From Bacteroidota bacterium (GTDB lineage Bacteria; Bacteroidota; Bacteroidia; Bacteroidales; FEN-979), in assembly GCA_026391715.1 (NCBI GenBank), contig JAPLDO010000088.1, forward strand, positions 1-34,159: a DNA stretch of 34,159 nucleotides, read 5' to 3'. Positions 20,900-29,792 of this stretch are shown here, one piece after another. A model generated the notes under the pieces. That model worked only from the letters and a program-made list of their open reading frames with translations. It was not told where the DNA came from and did not search any database. The translations under genes were made by a program, and so were the position numbers. The stretch's first letter is position 1; the number at the start of each line of letters is the position of its first letter.

Positions 20900-23479
20900 T
20901 TATTTGACAATATTCTGGAATTCGGGAGTACTTGCAAAGTTCAGGAATTCGCGATCGCCTTTTGCCTCGGCTTTCAATTCTGGTTTCTGGCAAGCTTTCA
21001 TCAGGTTTTGATAAAGAGCAGCGCTGTTGTTGGAGCGGGCAGAAGTCACAGCAAGCAGATAGAACGTTTCCGGAGTCTGAGGCGCGCACTTCAGAGTGGT
21101 TTCGGCAGCGGCATTGTTGCCCGACAATAATTGGGTAAGTCCAAGGTTGTAATTACATTTAGCATTCGACAGTAAAGTCAACGCTTTGGTATAGTCGCCT
21201 TTGGGGATCATCAGAACGCCCTGGTTGTAGTTTGTATTTTCGCCTAACTGAGCAGCTTTTTTGAAGTAAATATCAGCTTGTTTAAGATTATTCTGTTTTG
21301 CAGCAACAACGCCAAGGTTATTAGTAATCATACCGTTATTTGCAGCGTTTGTTTCGGCTTGTTTTAACAGTTCGGCGGCGCGGGTAATGTTACCTTTTTC
21401 AATTTGGGCAACTGCTGCGTTGTTGGCAACTTTCCAGTTTGATGGGAATTGCTTTACAGCATTCTCAAGAATGGTAACCTTTACATTGTTATCTTTTGTA
21501 AGAGTAGCGGCGTAAAGCAGTTCCTCAACTTTGAGTTTTTCAGGGTTTGAAGTTCCAAACCGAAGAATTTCTTCATCGGTGAAACGTGGTTCATAAAGTG
21601 TGGCTGTGATTTCACTACGACGTAATGGGGGAAGAAGGTCTTTTTCAATTTCCGGATAGATTAAAATCATATTACGGATTTCCTGTTCCTTTTTCGCGGC
21701 GTCAACGTTGGAGTTAATAACATTCAAAACTTTGTCTTTATCTTTAAGGTTACTGTTCTGAACTGATTTGAGGAATCCGTTCCAATCAGGACCGTGATGT
21801 TGCAAAGTCATATTGACGTCTTTACCGGCGGCTTCAATAGCAGCTTTAACGGCTTTCTTGTCTTTGTTGTCTTTATTGGCTTCTTTTGTCCAGCCCTGAA
21901 ATTGATCAATCATCCATTTATTACCGGTTTTTGAACGATTTTCAGAAAGGTTAGCATTGAATGTTTCTTCTCCTTCTGGTGAAGCATAACCATTCATTGC
22001 AATATCTTTTATTTTCCATCCTTGTTTTATGAATGCATCGAGGTCGTTGAGTCCGGCTTTGCTGGCGTCAGTTTTATTAAGACCATACTTCATATCAAGA
22101 TCAAATTTGTTAACCTTATAATAAATGGCGCCTGATTTTGACTGCAATACTTCTTTTTGGTATCCATGATCGGCAATCAGTGTCAATTCATCATTCTGGA
22201 AACGTTTCGCAGTATAAATTACGCCAGGGGCAAGCGAGGTGGAGGGTAATTCAATGAATTTGGCTTTCACCTTTATTTCGTCCTTCTTAAGTAAGACTTT
22301 TTCTTTTGCTTCATAAATTATAGGAGAAACTGAAAGCTGGGATGTGTTCATCTCCGGTTTATATGGGAAAGTGCATGTATAAGTAAAAGGACCACCCTCT
22401 TTGTATTTTATCATTTTGCCGTCGCCGGTCAATTTTTCACCATAAATCTGTATTGCACGCGGCAATTCATATTGTCCGCCATCATAAGTAAGCACAGGAT
22501 GAAAATACATTACTGCGGAGGGGCAGAAATAGTTTGGAGGAACTGTTCCAGTAACTGTGACCACAATAGAATCACCCTTTTCGGTAAGAACTGTTGGCGT
22601 GGTTGTATATTTGACCAGATTGTAGTTCTTTGCCATTTCTTTCAGGTTACAACCGCTGTAAGCAAATTTGTAAGTAATTCCGATGTTTAAGCCGCTGTAC
22701 ATGTCATTAATTATCTGTTTTGCTCCGCCCGGGGTCATATCAAGAACATCGCCATCGCGCCATCTCCAAAGGATTTCAGGAGTAATTGACCAATGTTTGC
22801 TAAGATTAAAGTCGAATCCGATTCCAGCCGATGCTACAAATTCCAGATTCCAGCTTCCAATCCCACTATTGTTTCCATAACCCATATTTGCGCTTCCTTT
22901 ATGAGAAGGATAGCCAATATATCCTATTTCGTTACCCTTGTCGTCAAATTTGGCGCCTTGTGTATGGTCAAGCCCGATACCGGCAATGATGAAAGATGAA
23001 AAAAACCGCTCTGGCTTATAACCCATGATCCAGTTTACCCAGTTGATTGTTGCATGAAGGTCGGTTTCAATTACCCATGATTTGAAGCTCTGGGTGATTT
23101 TCCCGCCAGGAGGAGTGCTAGCTTCAGGAACATATTTATCTTTTACGGCTCCTGACAACGGAACCCATGCCCCTCTGAATCCAACGCCAATTACTCTTGT
23201 AAACTGTTTGCTTATCATGCCGCCTGCGCCAAACATCCATTTGTCGTTAAAAATGATGTTCTTTGAAAGATCTCCATTGAATTGATTCAATGAACCATAC
23301 CCGGTAACTGACCAAAAACTGTGAGAGGGAGCCTTTTCACATTTTGAAGTTTTGGCAGTCTCGGTCTTAACAGCTTCTTTCTTGGAAGCCTCTTTGGTTT
23401 GCGCAAAAATAACCATTGGTAAAATCATCATCATAAAGACGATAATTACCCTGGATAAAATTAGACGAAGGTTTTTCAT
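20900..23479 (-). CDS. Outer-membrane protein: barrel-like N-domain, OmpA-like middle, TPR C-domain
   Basis: 859 residues. A signal peptide covers about residues 1-26, ending VIFAQ. A lysine- and glutamate-rich stretch (about 27-50) follows. Residues about 54-280 have alternating, glycine-rich strands (FWSVTGYGSLNQF; SITPEILWRWRDG) like a small beta-barrel. After a central soluble region, NGYASPEGEETFNANLSE (about 490-510) is the conserved loop text of OmpA-like peptidoglycan-binding domains in Bacteroidota. From about residue 690 there are TPR-like helical repeats (NNLGVVAAKQNNLKQADIYF). It probably links the outer membrane to the cell wall and scaffolds partners, as in Bacteroidota OmpA/TPR proteins. 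It has its own promoter and terminator. Confidence 0.82.
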   Translation of the reverse strand: MKNLRLILSRVIIVFMMMILPMVIFAQTKEASKKEAVKTETAKTSKCEKAPSHSFWSVTGYGSLNQFNGDLSKNIIFNDKWMFGAGGMISKQFTRVIGVGFRGAWVPLSGAVKDKYVPEASTPPGGKITQSFKSWVIETDLHATINWVNWIMGYKPERFFSSFIIAGIGLDHTQGAKFDDKGNEIGYIGYPSHKGSANMGYGNNSGIGSWNLEFVASAGIGFDFNLSKHWSITPEILWRWRDGDVLDMTPGGAKQIINDMYSGLNIGITYKFAYSGCNLKEMAKNYNLVKYTTTPTVLTEKGDSIVVTVTGTVPPNYFCPSAVMYFHPVLTYDGGQYELPRAIQIYGEKLTGDGKMIKYKEGGPFTYTCTFPYKPEMNTSQLSVSPIIYEAKEKVLLKKDEIKVKAKFIELPSTSLAPGVIYTAKRFQNDELTLIADHGYQKEVLQSKSGAIYYKVNKFDLDMKYGLNKTDASKAGLNDLDAFIKQGWKIKDIAMNGYASPEGEETFNANLSENRSKTGNKWMIDQFQGWTKEANKDNKDKKAVKAAIEAAGKDVNMTLQHHGPDWNGFLKSVQNSNLKDKDKVLNVINSNVDAAKKEQEIRNMILIYPEIEKDLLPPLRRSEITATLYEPRFTDEEILRFGTSNPEKLKVEELLYAATLTKDNNVKVTILENAVKQFPSNWKVANNAAVAQIEKGNITRAAELLKQAETNAANNGMITNNLGVVAAKQNNLKQADIYFKKAAQLGENTNYNQGVLMIPKGDYTKALTLLSNAKCNYNLGLTQLLSGNNAAAETTLKCAPQTPETFYLLAVTSARSNNSAALYQNLMKACQKPELKAEAKGDREFLNFASTPEFQNIVK

Positions 23480-23522
23480 ACTGAGAAGTTTTGATTATAA
23501 ATAATTTGAGTTACAGAATTAG

Positions 23523-23551
23523 CAAATTTAATATATATTGAGTGATTCCAA
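23523..23551 (-). promoter_or_regulatory. Promoter of the OmpA/TPR gene
   Basis: On the minus strand, TTG (23551-23549), an 18-bp spacer and TAAATTTG (23530-23523) match the Bacteroidota -33/-7 pattern TTTG-N19-TAnnTTTG. It lies about 45 bp upstream of the start codon. The remaining 23552-23715 is A/T-rich without a gene. Confidence 0.6.
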
Positions 23552-23715
23552 CGAAATATGTGTGTTATTCTGAGTTTTGGATGAATATGCTTAATTAATT
23601 GATAACCAGATTATTGTAATATAAATGGTTGTTTCAGTCGGTAAAATTAAAAAAAATGACGTTATTTTAACAAAAAATATTTCTTTTTTTATTCTACGGA
23701 AGTCACTTAGAAAGG

Positions 23716-24258
23716 TTACAGCCTTCCTGAAAAATTCCTCCTTGAAATTATGTCCCATATCACAATCCCAACAGCTACTGAAACATTGAGTGAATGTTTA
23801 GTCCCAAACTGTGGGATTTCCAAAATGGTTTCACATAAGTTAAAAACCTTTTCATCAACGCCATTCACTTCATTTCCAAATATAAGCGCAAGTTTTACTT
23901 CTGCGGAAGGCGAGAAATCCGGAAGAAGAATGCTCTTATGGGTCTGTTCTACTGCTGCAATAATGAATCCTTGCGATTTTAAATGGTAAAGCGCGTCAAT
24001 CGTATCGGAATAATATTGCCAGTCCACAGTTTCAGTTGCTCCCAGCGCAGTTTTATGGATTTCACGGTGAGGAGGCGTCGCTGTGATGCCACACAGGAAT
24101 ATGGATTGAAGGCGAAAAGAGTCGGCAGTTCTGAAAATACTACCGATATTATTTTGACTTCGGATGTTATCAAGCACAATCACAATTGGTATTTTATCGG
24201 CAGATTTGAATTCCTCCACCGTCATACGATTTAACTCCTGCATGGTTAGTTTTTCCAT
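23716..24258 (-). CDS. SpoU/TrmH-family RNA 2'-O-methyltransferase
   Basis: A 180-residue SPOUT-fold protein with the three motifs of the TrmH group: motif 1 VLDNIRSQNNIGSIFRTADSF with the catalytic asparagine and arginine, motif 2 LALIFGNEVNGVDE, and motif 3 EIPQFGTKHSLNVSVAVGI, which forms the AdoMet-binding knot. It 2'-O-methylates a ribose in tRNA or rRNA; without N-terminal target-binding domain the substrate is uncertain, with tRNA G18-type or a TrmL-like wobble target both possible. It is divergent from mutS and transcribed alone. Confidence 0.9.
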   Translation of the reverse strand: MEKLTMQELNRMTVEEFKSADKIPIVIVLDNIRSQNNIGSIFRTADSFRLQSIFLCGITATPPHREIHKTALGATETVDWQYYSDTIDALYHLKSQGFIIAAVEQTHKSILLPDFSPSAEVKLALIFGNEVNGVDEKVFNLCETILEIPQFGTKHSLNVSVAVGIVIWDIISRRNFSGRL

Positions 24259-24301
24259 ATTTCAGAATTTCAGGGAATATTTTGTCCGGCATAGTTTACT
24301 G

Positions 24302-24334
24302 CAAATATAGATTTATTGAAATTTATTAACAAAA
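24302..24334 (-). promoter_or_regulatory. Promoter of the SpoU/TrmH gene
   Basis: On the minus strand TTTTG (24334-24330), a 20-bp spacer and TATATTTG (24309-24302) fit the Bacteroidota promoter consensus, 43 bp upstream of the start codon. Confidence 0.6.
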
Positions 24335-24359
24335 CATATCAGCCATTCACAGACCTCCC

Positions 24360-24367
24360 TACCTTTG
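24360..24367 (+). promoter_or_regulatory. Putative -7 promoter element for mutS
   Basis: TACCTTTG matches TAnnTTTG about 60 bp upstream of the mutS ATG; no clear -33 element is present. Confidence 0.4.
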
Positions 24368-24426
24368 ACAAAGATTTGTTTTTATAGTTAAACGTAAATC
24401 CTGTTCAGGTTAAAATATATTTTCTG

Positions 24427-27120
24427 ATGCTGAAACAAAATGAATATGCTGAAACTCCGCTGATGAAGCAATACAATGCTATTAAGGCGAAATATCCTGA
24501 TGCGTTGCTTCTTTTTCGCGTAGGTGATTTTTATGAAACTTTCGGTGAAGATGCAATAAGAACCTCCGGCATTCTGGGCATAGTATTAACAAAACGCGCC
24601 AACGGAGTGGCAGCATACATTGAATTGGCTGGATTTCCGTATCACTCGCTCGATTTATACTTACCCAAACTGGTAAAAGCAGGATTAAGGGTGGCAATCT
24701 GCGATCAACTGGAAGATCCGAAGCTGACTAAAACCATCGTTAAAAGAGGAGTTACAGAATTAGTGACGCCGGGCGTATCGTACCATGATAAAATTCTGGA
24801 ACAAAAGGAGAACAACTTTCTTGCCGGAATTCACCTCGACGGGAAAATCACCGGGATTTCATTTCTTGATATTTCAACAGGCGAATTTTATCTTACTCAG
24901 GGAAATACTGAATACATTGATAAACTAATCCAAAGTTTCAAACCGAGCGAGGTTGTGATTCAAAAAAACAGACGGAAAGAATTTACCGAATTGTTTGGTA
25001 ACAAGTTTTATATTTCAACTTTTGACGACTGGGTTTTTACATTAGAGTTTGCATACGACCTGCTTTTAAAGCATTTCGGAACTACTTCTCTCAAAGGTTT
25101 CGGAGTTGAGAATCTTGATACTGGAATTATTGCCGCCGGCGCGGCTTTATATTACCTTGCAGAGACACAGCACGACAGTGTCCGGCATATTTGCAAACTC
25201 AACAGAATAGAAGAAGATCATTTTATGTGGCTTGACCGGTTTACTATCCGCAATCTTGAATTGCTTAATTCGGTTAACGAAAATGCCAGAACCTTACTCG
25301 ACGTATTGGACCAAACTGTGTCGCCCATGGGTTCGCGTCAACTCAGAAGATGGATAGTTCTACCATTGAAAAATCGTCAACCAATCGAAGAAAGGTTAGA
25401 CGCTGTTTCATATTTCGTTGAGCATACAGATATTGTTGAACAATTTCGTCACCAGTTTCAGCAAATCGGGGATCTTGAGCGACTGATTTCAAAGGTTGCC
25501 GTGGCTCGCGTTAATCCCAGGGAGATGATTTACCTGAAGCGGGCGCTGGACGCTATTGAATCGGTAAAAAATATTTGCGACTTATCTGCCAATGAGGGCT
25601 TAAACAAAATAGGGGATCAGTTGAGTCCGTGCAATCTTGTGCGTGAACGCATTGACCGGGAGATTAATCCTGAGTCGCCGGCATTGGCAAGTAAGGGCAA
25701 CATTATTTGTGAAGGGGTTGATTCGGAGCTTGATGAACTCCGATCAATGGCTTTTGCAGGCAAGGATTACCTCGTTAAAATCCAGCAGCGCGAGATAGAG
25801 CGTACCGGCATATCTTCTCTGAAAATCGGTTATACAAATGTTTTCGGGTATTATCTTGAAGTAACGCACATACATAAAGAAAAGGTGCCGCAGGATTGGC
25901 AACGCAAGCAAACCCTGGTGAATGCCGAACGATATATCACTGCTGAACTCAAAGAATATGAGGATAAAATCCTTCATGCTGAGGAAAAAATGCTTGAAAT
26001 TGAGTTGAAACTATATAATGATCTTATTCTTTTCCTCTCTGATTATATTCAACCTATTCAACTGAATTCCTCACTGATTGCAAGGCTCGATGTTTTGGCG
26101 TCATTTGCTGTGAGCGCTGTAAAGTACAAATATGTAAGGCCGGAATTAAATGATTCGCTGATTCTCGATATTCAGGGCGGTCGTCACCCGGTTATTGAAC
26201 AACAGATGAAACCAGGCGAGGAGTACATTGCCAATGATGTTACACTGGATGACCGCACGCAGCAGATTATCATACTCACAGGTCCCAATATGTCAGGAAA
26301 ATCAGCCTTGCTCAGGCAAACAGCGCTGATTGTGCTGATGGCGCAAATGGGAAGTTTTGTGCCGGCCGCAAAAGCTACGCTTGGGATTACGGATAAGGTA
26401 TTCACGCGGGTTGGCGCTTCCGATAATATCTCTTCAGGAGAATCAACCTTTATGGTTGAGATGAACGAAACGGCAAGTATTCTGAACAACATTTCGAACC
26501 GAAGCCTGATTCTGCTCGATGAGATCGGACGAGGAACCAGTACGTATGACGGGATCAGCATTGCATGGGCAATTGCTGAGTTTTTACATCAACATCCTCT
26601 TTTCAAGCCCAAAGTGCTTTTTGCAACTCATTACCATGAACTGAATGAAATGGCGGGGCTGATGCCGCGTATCAGAAATTTCCACGTGGCGGTAAAGGAG
26701 ATTCAGAATAAGATAATCTTTCTAAGAAAACTACTTCCCGGTGGAAGTGAACACAGCTTCGGGATCCATGTTGCAAGGATGGCAGGAATGCCGGTTACAG
26801 TAATTGACAGGGCTGAGGAAATGCTTATTCAACTTGAAGACAGCCATAACGCAGAAGGACTCGGTAAAGGATATCCGGAAAATCAACCCGGCAACTTGTC
26901 GCCTAATGCCCCTGGTTTAAACCGTAATGCCAAAGGAAAACGTAAGATTCCCGGCGTTGGTCAAACTTCAGAAGGATATCAATTAAGTTTCATTCAGTTG
27001 GACGATCCTCTGCTTTTAGAGATAAAGGAGGATATTCTGAACACGGAAATAAACACATTAACTCCGGTTGAGGCGTTGTTGAAATTGAACGAAATCAAAA
27101 AATTGCTTAAAAAAAATTAG
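24427..27120 (+). CDS. mutS: DNA mismatch repair protein MutS
   Basis: 897 residues, full length for MutS1. The mismatch-reading F35-x-E37 lies in GDFYETFG; connector, lever and clamp regions follow (YTNVFGYYLEVT, NAERYIT). The ATPase has Walker A GPNMSGKS (about 619-626), signature GESTFMVEMNETA, Walker B LILLDEIGRGTST (about 694-706) and H-loop ATHYHEL. A proline- and glycine-rich linker (about 817-850) precedes the C-terminal dimerisation helices. It recognises base mismatches and small loops and recruits MutL. It may matter for the nearby tandem repeat tracts, whose stability depends on mismatch repair. No truncation or frame damage is seen. Confidence 0.98.
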   Translation: MLKQNEYAETPLMKQYNAIKAKYPDALLLFRVGDFYETFGEDAIRTSGILGIVLTKRANGVAAYIELAGFPYHSLDLYLPKLVKAGLRVAICDQLEDPKLTKTIVKRGVTELVTPGVSYHDKILEQKENNFLAGIHLDGKITGISFLDISTGEFYLTQGNTEYIDKLIQSFKPSEVVIQKNRRKEFTELFGNKFYISTFDDWVFTLEFAYDLLLKHFGTTSLKGFGVENLDTGIIAAGAALYYLAETQHDSVRHICKLNRIEEDHFMWLDRFTIRNLELLNSVNENARTLLDVLDQTVSPMGSRQLRRWIVLPLKNRQPIEERLDAVSYFVEHTDIVEQFRHQFQQIGDLERLISKVAVARVNPREMIYLKRALDAIESVKNICDLSANEGLNKIGDQLSPCNLVRERIDREINPESPALASKGNIICEGVDSELDELRSMAFAGKDYLVKIQQREIERTGISSLKIGYTNVFGYYLEVTHIHKEKVPQDWQRKQTLVNAERYITAELKEYEDKILHAEEKMLEIELKLYNDLILFLSDYIQPIQLNSSLIARLDVLASFAVSAVKYKYVRPELNDSLILDIQGGRHPVIEQQMKPGEEYIANDVTLDDRTQQIIILTGPNMSGKSALLRQTALIVLMAQMGSFVPAAKATLGITDKVFTRVGASDNISSGESTFMVEMNETASILNNISNRSLILLDEIGRGTSTYDGISIAWAIAEFLHQHPLFKPKVLFATHYHELNEMAGLMPRIRNFHVAVKEIQNKIIFLRKLLPGGSEHSFGIHVARMAGMPVTVIDRAEEMLIQLEDSHNAEGLGKGYPENQPGNLSPNAPGLNRNAKGKRKIPGVGQTSEGYQLSFIQLDDPLLLEIKEDILNTEINTLTPVEALLKLNEIKKLLKKN

Positions 27121-27138
27121 GAGGAATGAATTTTTTAA

Positions 27139-27146
27139 TACATTTG
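27139..27146 (+). promoter_or_regulatory. Putative -7 promoter element for the tRNA pair
   Basis: TACATTTG, a match to TAnnTTTG, ends 18 bp before tRNA-Gly and directly follows the mutS stop region. Confidence 0.45.
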
Positions 27147-27164
27147 CAGCCTCAAAAATACTAT

Positions 27165-27237
<73 letters not shown>

Positions 27238-27248
27238 CAAAACCAATT

Positions 27249-27294
27249 TTGTTAATTGTAGAGGCGCACTGCGGTGCGCCTCTGTATTTAACAA
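27249..27294. repeat. Large palindrome between the two tRNA genes
   Basis: A 21-bp imperfect stem (27249-27269 with 27274-27294, 18 of 21 positions matched) has a perfect 10-bp GC-rich core, AGAGGCGCAC-TGCG-GTGCGCCTCT, and outer arms TTGTTAA/TTAACAA. It fills most of the intertRNA gap and ends 3 bp before tRNA-Leu. It looks like a dispersed palindromic repeat; no T run follows. Confidence 0.75.
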
Positions 27295-27297
27295 TTT

Positions 27298-27381
27298 GCC
27301 CTGGTGGTGGAACTGGTAGACACGCAGGACTTAAAATCCTGTGACTTCACGGTCGTGCGGGTTCAAGTCCCGCCCGGGGTA
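27298..27381 (+). tRNA. tRNA-Leu (anticodon TAA)
   Basis: A class II tRNA of 84 nt. Acceptor GCCCTGG pairs with CCGGGGT using G-T wobbles, anticodon stem CAGGA/TCCTG encloses CTTAAAA (anticodon TAA, reading UUA/UUG), a long variable arm follows, and the T arm has GGGTTCAAGTCCC. Discriminator A, as required for leucine; CCA is not encoded. Confidence 0.95.
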
Positions 27382-27395
27382 CAAATACATCAACG

Positions 27396-27426
27396 AAACC
27401 CGCGTCAATCGCGGGTTTTGTTTTTT
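27396..27426 (+). terminator. Rho-independent terminator after tRNA-Leu
   Basis: AAACCCGCG (27396-27404), loop TCAAT, CGCGGGTTT (27410-27418), then TGTTTTTT. It ends the tRNA transcript. The following 27427-27524 contains an imperfect direct repeat of GTACCCAAAA but no gene. Confidence 0.9.
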
Positions 27427-27524
27427 AGAGTACCCCAAAAAGTACCCAAAATATTTTTACGGCAATAAAGGGATCATTAACTGTACTTCACCTGCAATTT
27501 ATTATAGGCTTTGTGTCCGTTTGC

Positions 27525-28772
27525 TTATTCTTTTTTGATTTTATCATAATCCTGCAAAGCCAGTTTAATACTTGAAATTACCAGATTGGGGTCATCTTGT
27601 TGAATGTAATGGCCGGATTGCGAACTATAGAAGTACTTCCCATATTTCAACGGGTTAATACGCGCTATCCAGCGTTTCATTTTGAGATTATTTTCAATTC
27701 TCCACATTTTCTCCCTGTCATAAATAGTAGGTGTTTCATTTGAGTTTGAAAGATAACCCCCAGCTTGAATAAAATGCACAGGCACATCGGGCAACGGATT
27801 ACGGTCACATTCTTTAAACTCGCTTTTGTATAAAGACCTTGAAATTTTGACTTCCTCAACGTAGAAACCAGGCATTTCTTCATAAAGTTTCTCTATGAAA
27901 TTATTATATGGTTTGCCAAAAATTGAATCAATCTGATGTTGGGTCAATCCGATCTCAAGATAAGGCAAATCGCCGTCCCCCTTTTTTTGAGTAAAGTCAA
28001 TGGGGTCAACAAAAACAAGACCTGCAATTTCTTCCGGGTACATGGAAGCAAAACTTCTTATATAAGCTCCACCAAATGAATGAGAAACCAATAAGTAAGG
28101 TGGCTTCAATCCTTTTTGTAAAAGCATTTTTCTCAGATTGTTAACAATATGGGCTGTCGTTGGAGGAAGGCTGTCATTTTCCGATTCTCCAATTCTTGGA
28201 CGATTGTATCGGAACACTGCATTTGTTTTGGAAATTTCTTCCACTACGATATCCCAGCTTCCAAAACTACTGGCCATTCCATTTTCGAAAACAACTGCAG
28301 GCTTATTTGCTTTAATATTTTGCATCCCAGCAGTTAATGCTTCAACCTTGAAACCATTAACAGTTATGAAGTCTATGTTGGAATAGGCAAAGTCTTTATT
28401 TGCTTTAACCAAATCAATAATGGATTGCCATCTTTTATCACCATAAAGCGACTTGAAATCAGGATCTCCCTTTATATGCCCATAGTCTGTATAATTCATT
28501 TTAGTGGCAACATAATTTAAATAATAAAATGCGCTGTCGGGGTGGTTTGCCAAAGCCCATGAACAAGCCGCATTGTAACGGTGGTTTCTTATTATCCTGG
28601 AATCAGGCACTTTAAATGCATCAGAAAATGCAAAAGCAGATTTCTCAAACTCTTTTACCTGGTACAAAGAGTCTGCTTTTCGGATAAGAACGTCATACCT
28701 GACAGCGCTTGTCTGGCTAACTACCGATGCCACGTATAGCAAAAGGGCTAAAAATACAATTGTTGATTTCAT
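27525..28772 (-). CDS. Secreted alpha/beta-hydrolase with N-terminal TPR-like region
   Basis: 415 residues from the ATG at 28772. The frame is open from 28844, but the residues before MKSTIVFLALLLYVASVVSQ do not form a signal, whereas this start gives a clear signal peptide. Residues about 25-125 are helical with TPR-like text (RKADSLYQVKEFEKSAFAFS; NAACSWALANHPDSAFYYL). The hydrolase domain follows: VVFENGMASSFGSWD corresponds to the oxyanion strand and VSHSFGGAYIRSFASMYPEE carries the nucleophile elbow GxSxGG-like serine. A histidine in SSQSGHYIQQDDP near the end completes the likely triad. Bacteroidota commonly encode such TPR-hydrolase fusions; substrate unknown, periplasmic location inferred. 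Confidence 0.82.
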   Translation of the reverse strand: MKSTIVFLALLLYVASVVSQTSAVRYDVLIRKADSLYQVKEFEKSAFAFSDAFKVPDSRIIRNHRYNAACSWALANHPDSAFYYLNYVATKMNYTDYGHIKGDPDFKSLYGDKRWQSIIDLVKANKDFAYSNIDFITVNGFKVEALTAGMQNIKANKPAVVFENGMASSFGSWDIVVEEISKTNAVFRYNRPRIGESENDSLPPTTAHIVNNLRKMLLQKGLKPPYLLVSHSFGGAYIRSFASMYPEEIAGLVFVDPIDFTQKKGDGDLPYLEIGLTQHQIDSIFGKPYNNFIEKLYEEMPGFYVEEVKISRSLYKSEFKECDRNPLPDVPVHFIQAGGYLSNSNETPTIYDREKMWRIENNLKMKRWIARINPLKYGKYFYSSQSGHYIQQDDPNLVISSIKLALQDYDKIKKE

Positions 28773-28852
28773 GTGTTTATTTAAAAGTTGTGTTAAAACT
28801 TTGATGAAACTACTAAAGTTCAGGGTGAATGTTATTGAATTCACCTAATCAA

Positions 28853-28990
28853 TTATTTTCCCCGTTGACTCCCATGACCCTGTTGCCCTTGCCTTCCCCT
28901 GTATTGATGCATCATCCCCTTGCCTCTGCCCATTCCCTTCCCCTGTCCCTGTAAACCATACAGTTCAAAGTATAGTGATGACAACCTTTC
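28853..28990 (-). pseudogene. Gly/Gln/Arg-rich C-terminal remnant, out of frame with the anti-sigma-like gene
   Basis: Between the hydrolase and the anti-sigma-like gene one minus-strand frame reads SSLYFELYGLQGQGKGMGRG and continues as a GQG- and RGK-rich tail ending in TAA at 28855-28853. It has no start codon; an in-frame TGA lies at 28993-28991. It overlaps the 3' end of the anti-sigma-like ORF by 26 bp in another frame. It could be the frameshifted tail of that protein or the last part of a lost gene. Its composition resembles the C-terminus of the secreted Ca-loop protein two genes upstream. Confidence 0.4.
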
Positions 28991-29411
28991 TCAAGGCATT
29001 ATCCTCATGTGTGAAGTCGGTGATATACAGATCTGATTTCATGACCTGTATGCCATTCTGACGGGACAGATTCGAGGAAAATTCTGAATCAACCTGCTTC
29101 CCTAAAGCTAAACCGATAACCACGGCAGTTAAAATAATGGTTGACAGCATTAATGGCTGAAGAATTCTTTTGGAGAAAGCAAAATGGGGCATGTTTCCCC
29201 GTTCAAATTCGGATTCAATTTTCTGGATCGTTCGGGTCTGAATGAATGGATTTGGTTCATCGGCTCTTTTTGCATCGCCTGAAGATGAAACTGATTGAAA
29301 ATTGAATACAAGTTCTCTACATGCTTTACATGTGTTGAGATGATCTTCGAATTTTTGATTCTTACCTGTTTTGATAACCGTTTCCACCTCTGCGGCAATT
29401 TCCTTGTCCAT
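28965..29411 (-). CDS. Anti-sigma-factor-like protein with zinc-finger HC2 motif and one TM segment
   Basis: From the ATG at 29411, 148 residues. EDHLNTCKACRELV has the H-x3-C-x2-C of zf-HC2 anti-sigma domains. A single transmembrane segment (PLMLSTIILTAVVIGLALGK, about residues 86-105) separates a cytoplasmic part from a short periplasmic tail. The first metal ligand and helix expected before the HxxxCxxC are weak, so the N-terminus may be truncated. The frame opens upstream to 29498, but that overlaps 136 bp of the Ca-loop gene; the chosen start still overlaps 50 bp. No sigma factor gene is adjacent. Start uncertain; the family call is moderately confident. Confidence 0.6.
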   Translation of the reverse strand: MDKEIAAEVETVIKTGKNQKFEDHLNTCKACRELVFNFQSVSSSGDAKRADEPNPFIQTRTIQKIESEFERGNMPHFAFSKRILQPLMLSTIILTAVVIGLALGKQVDSEFSSNLSRQNGIQVMKSDLYITDFTHEDNALRKVVITIL

Positions 29412-29733
29412 GACCTTGGCAATGCTTATTGCCCATCCTGCATCCATTGGGATTCCCTCTTCCCTGGCATGAATTCGGACGGTTATCACAAATGCCATCC
29501 CCGTTTTTATCTACGAAATTTGCGCCATGTCCATTTTTAATTCTTGACTGGTAATTGTCGCAAACTCCGTCTTTATTGTTGTCAACAAAATTTCCAGGAG
29601 CAGCGTTAGTTGAAGTTTGTGTGACCTTGGAGTTCGTCTGGGTCGTATTGGTCGATCCGTTTTGGGCAAGTCCCTGATATGTCATAAATGACATAATAGC
29701 GAATAATACAGTAATGCTTCTCAGCGCTTTCAT
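29362..29733 (-). CDS. Small secreted protein with two Ca-binding-type loops and a Cys/His/Gly-rich tail
   Basis: 123 residues from the ATG at 29733; nine upstream codons are open, but MKALRSITVLFAIMSFMTYQ gives a good signal peptide ending GLAQ. A Thr/Asn/Ser-rich linker leads to two copies of an EF-hand or thrombospondin-type-3-like loop: NFVDNNKDGVCDN and NFVDKNGDGICDN. The tail has several cysteines and histidines in a glycine-rich context (HCQGHGQGNC), which could bind metal. The protein is presumably periplasmic or exported. Its 3' end overlaps the anti-sigma-like gene in another frame, suggesting translational coupling. No enzymatic domain; function unknown. Confidence 0.75.
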   Translation of the reverse strand: MKALRSITVLFAIMSFMTYQGLAQNGSTNTTQTNSKVTQTSTNAAPGNFVDNNKDGVCDNYQSRIKNGHGANFVDKNGDGICDNRPNSCQGRGNPNGCRMGNKHCQGHGQGNCRRGGNGYQNR

Positions 29734-29792
29734 TTTCTTGGTTATTATTTGGTTAAACATCTGGATTTATAAATTAGACGTACCAGAAAGTG

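Noticed and set aside
27341-27538. Small plus-strand ORF after tRNA-Leu, considered as an integrase start at a tRNA attachment site
   Set aside because: It begins inside the tRNA, crosses the terminator and shows no integrase motif; no direct repeat of the tRNA 3' end was found in the window.
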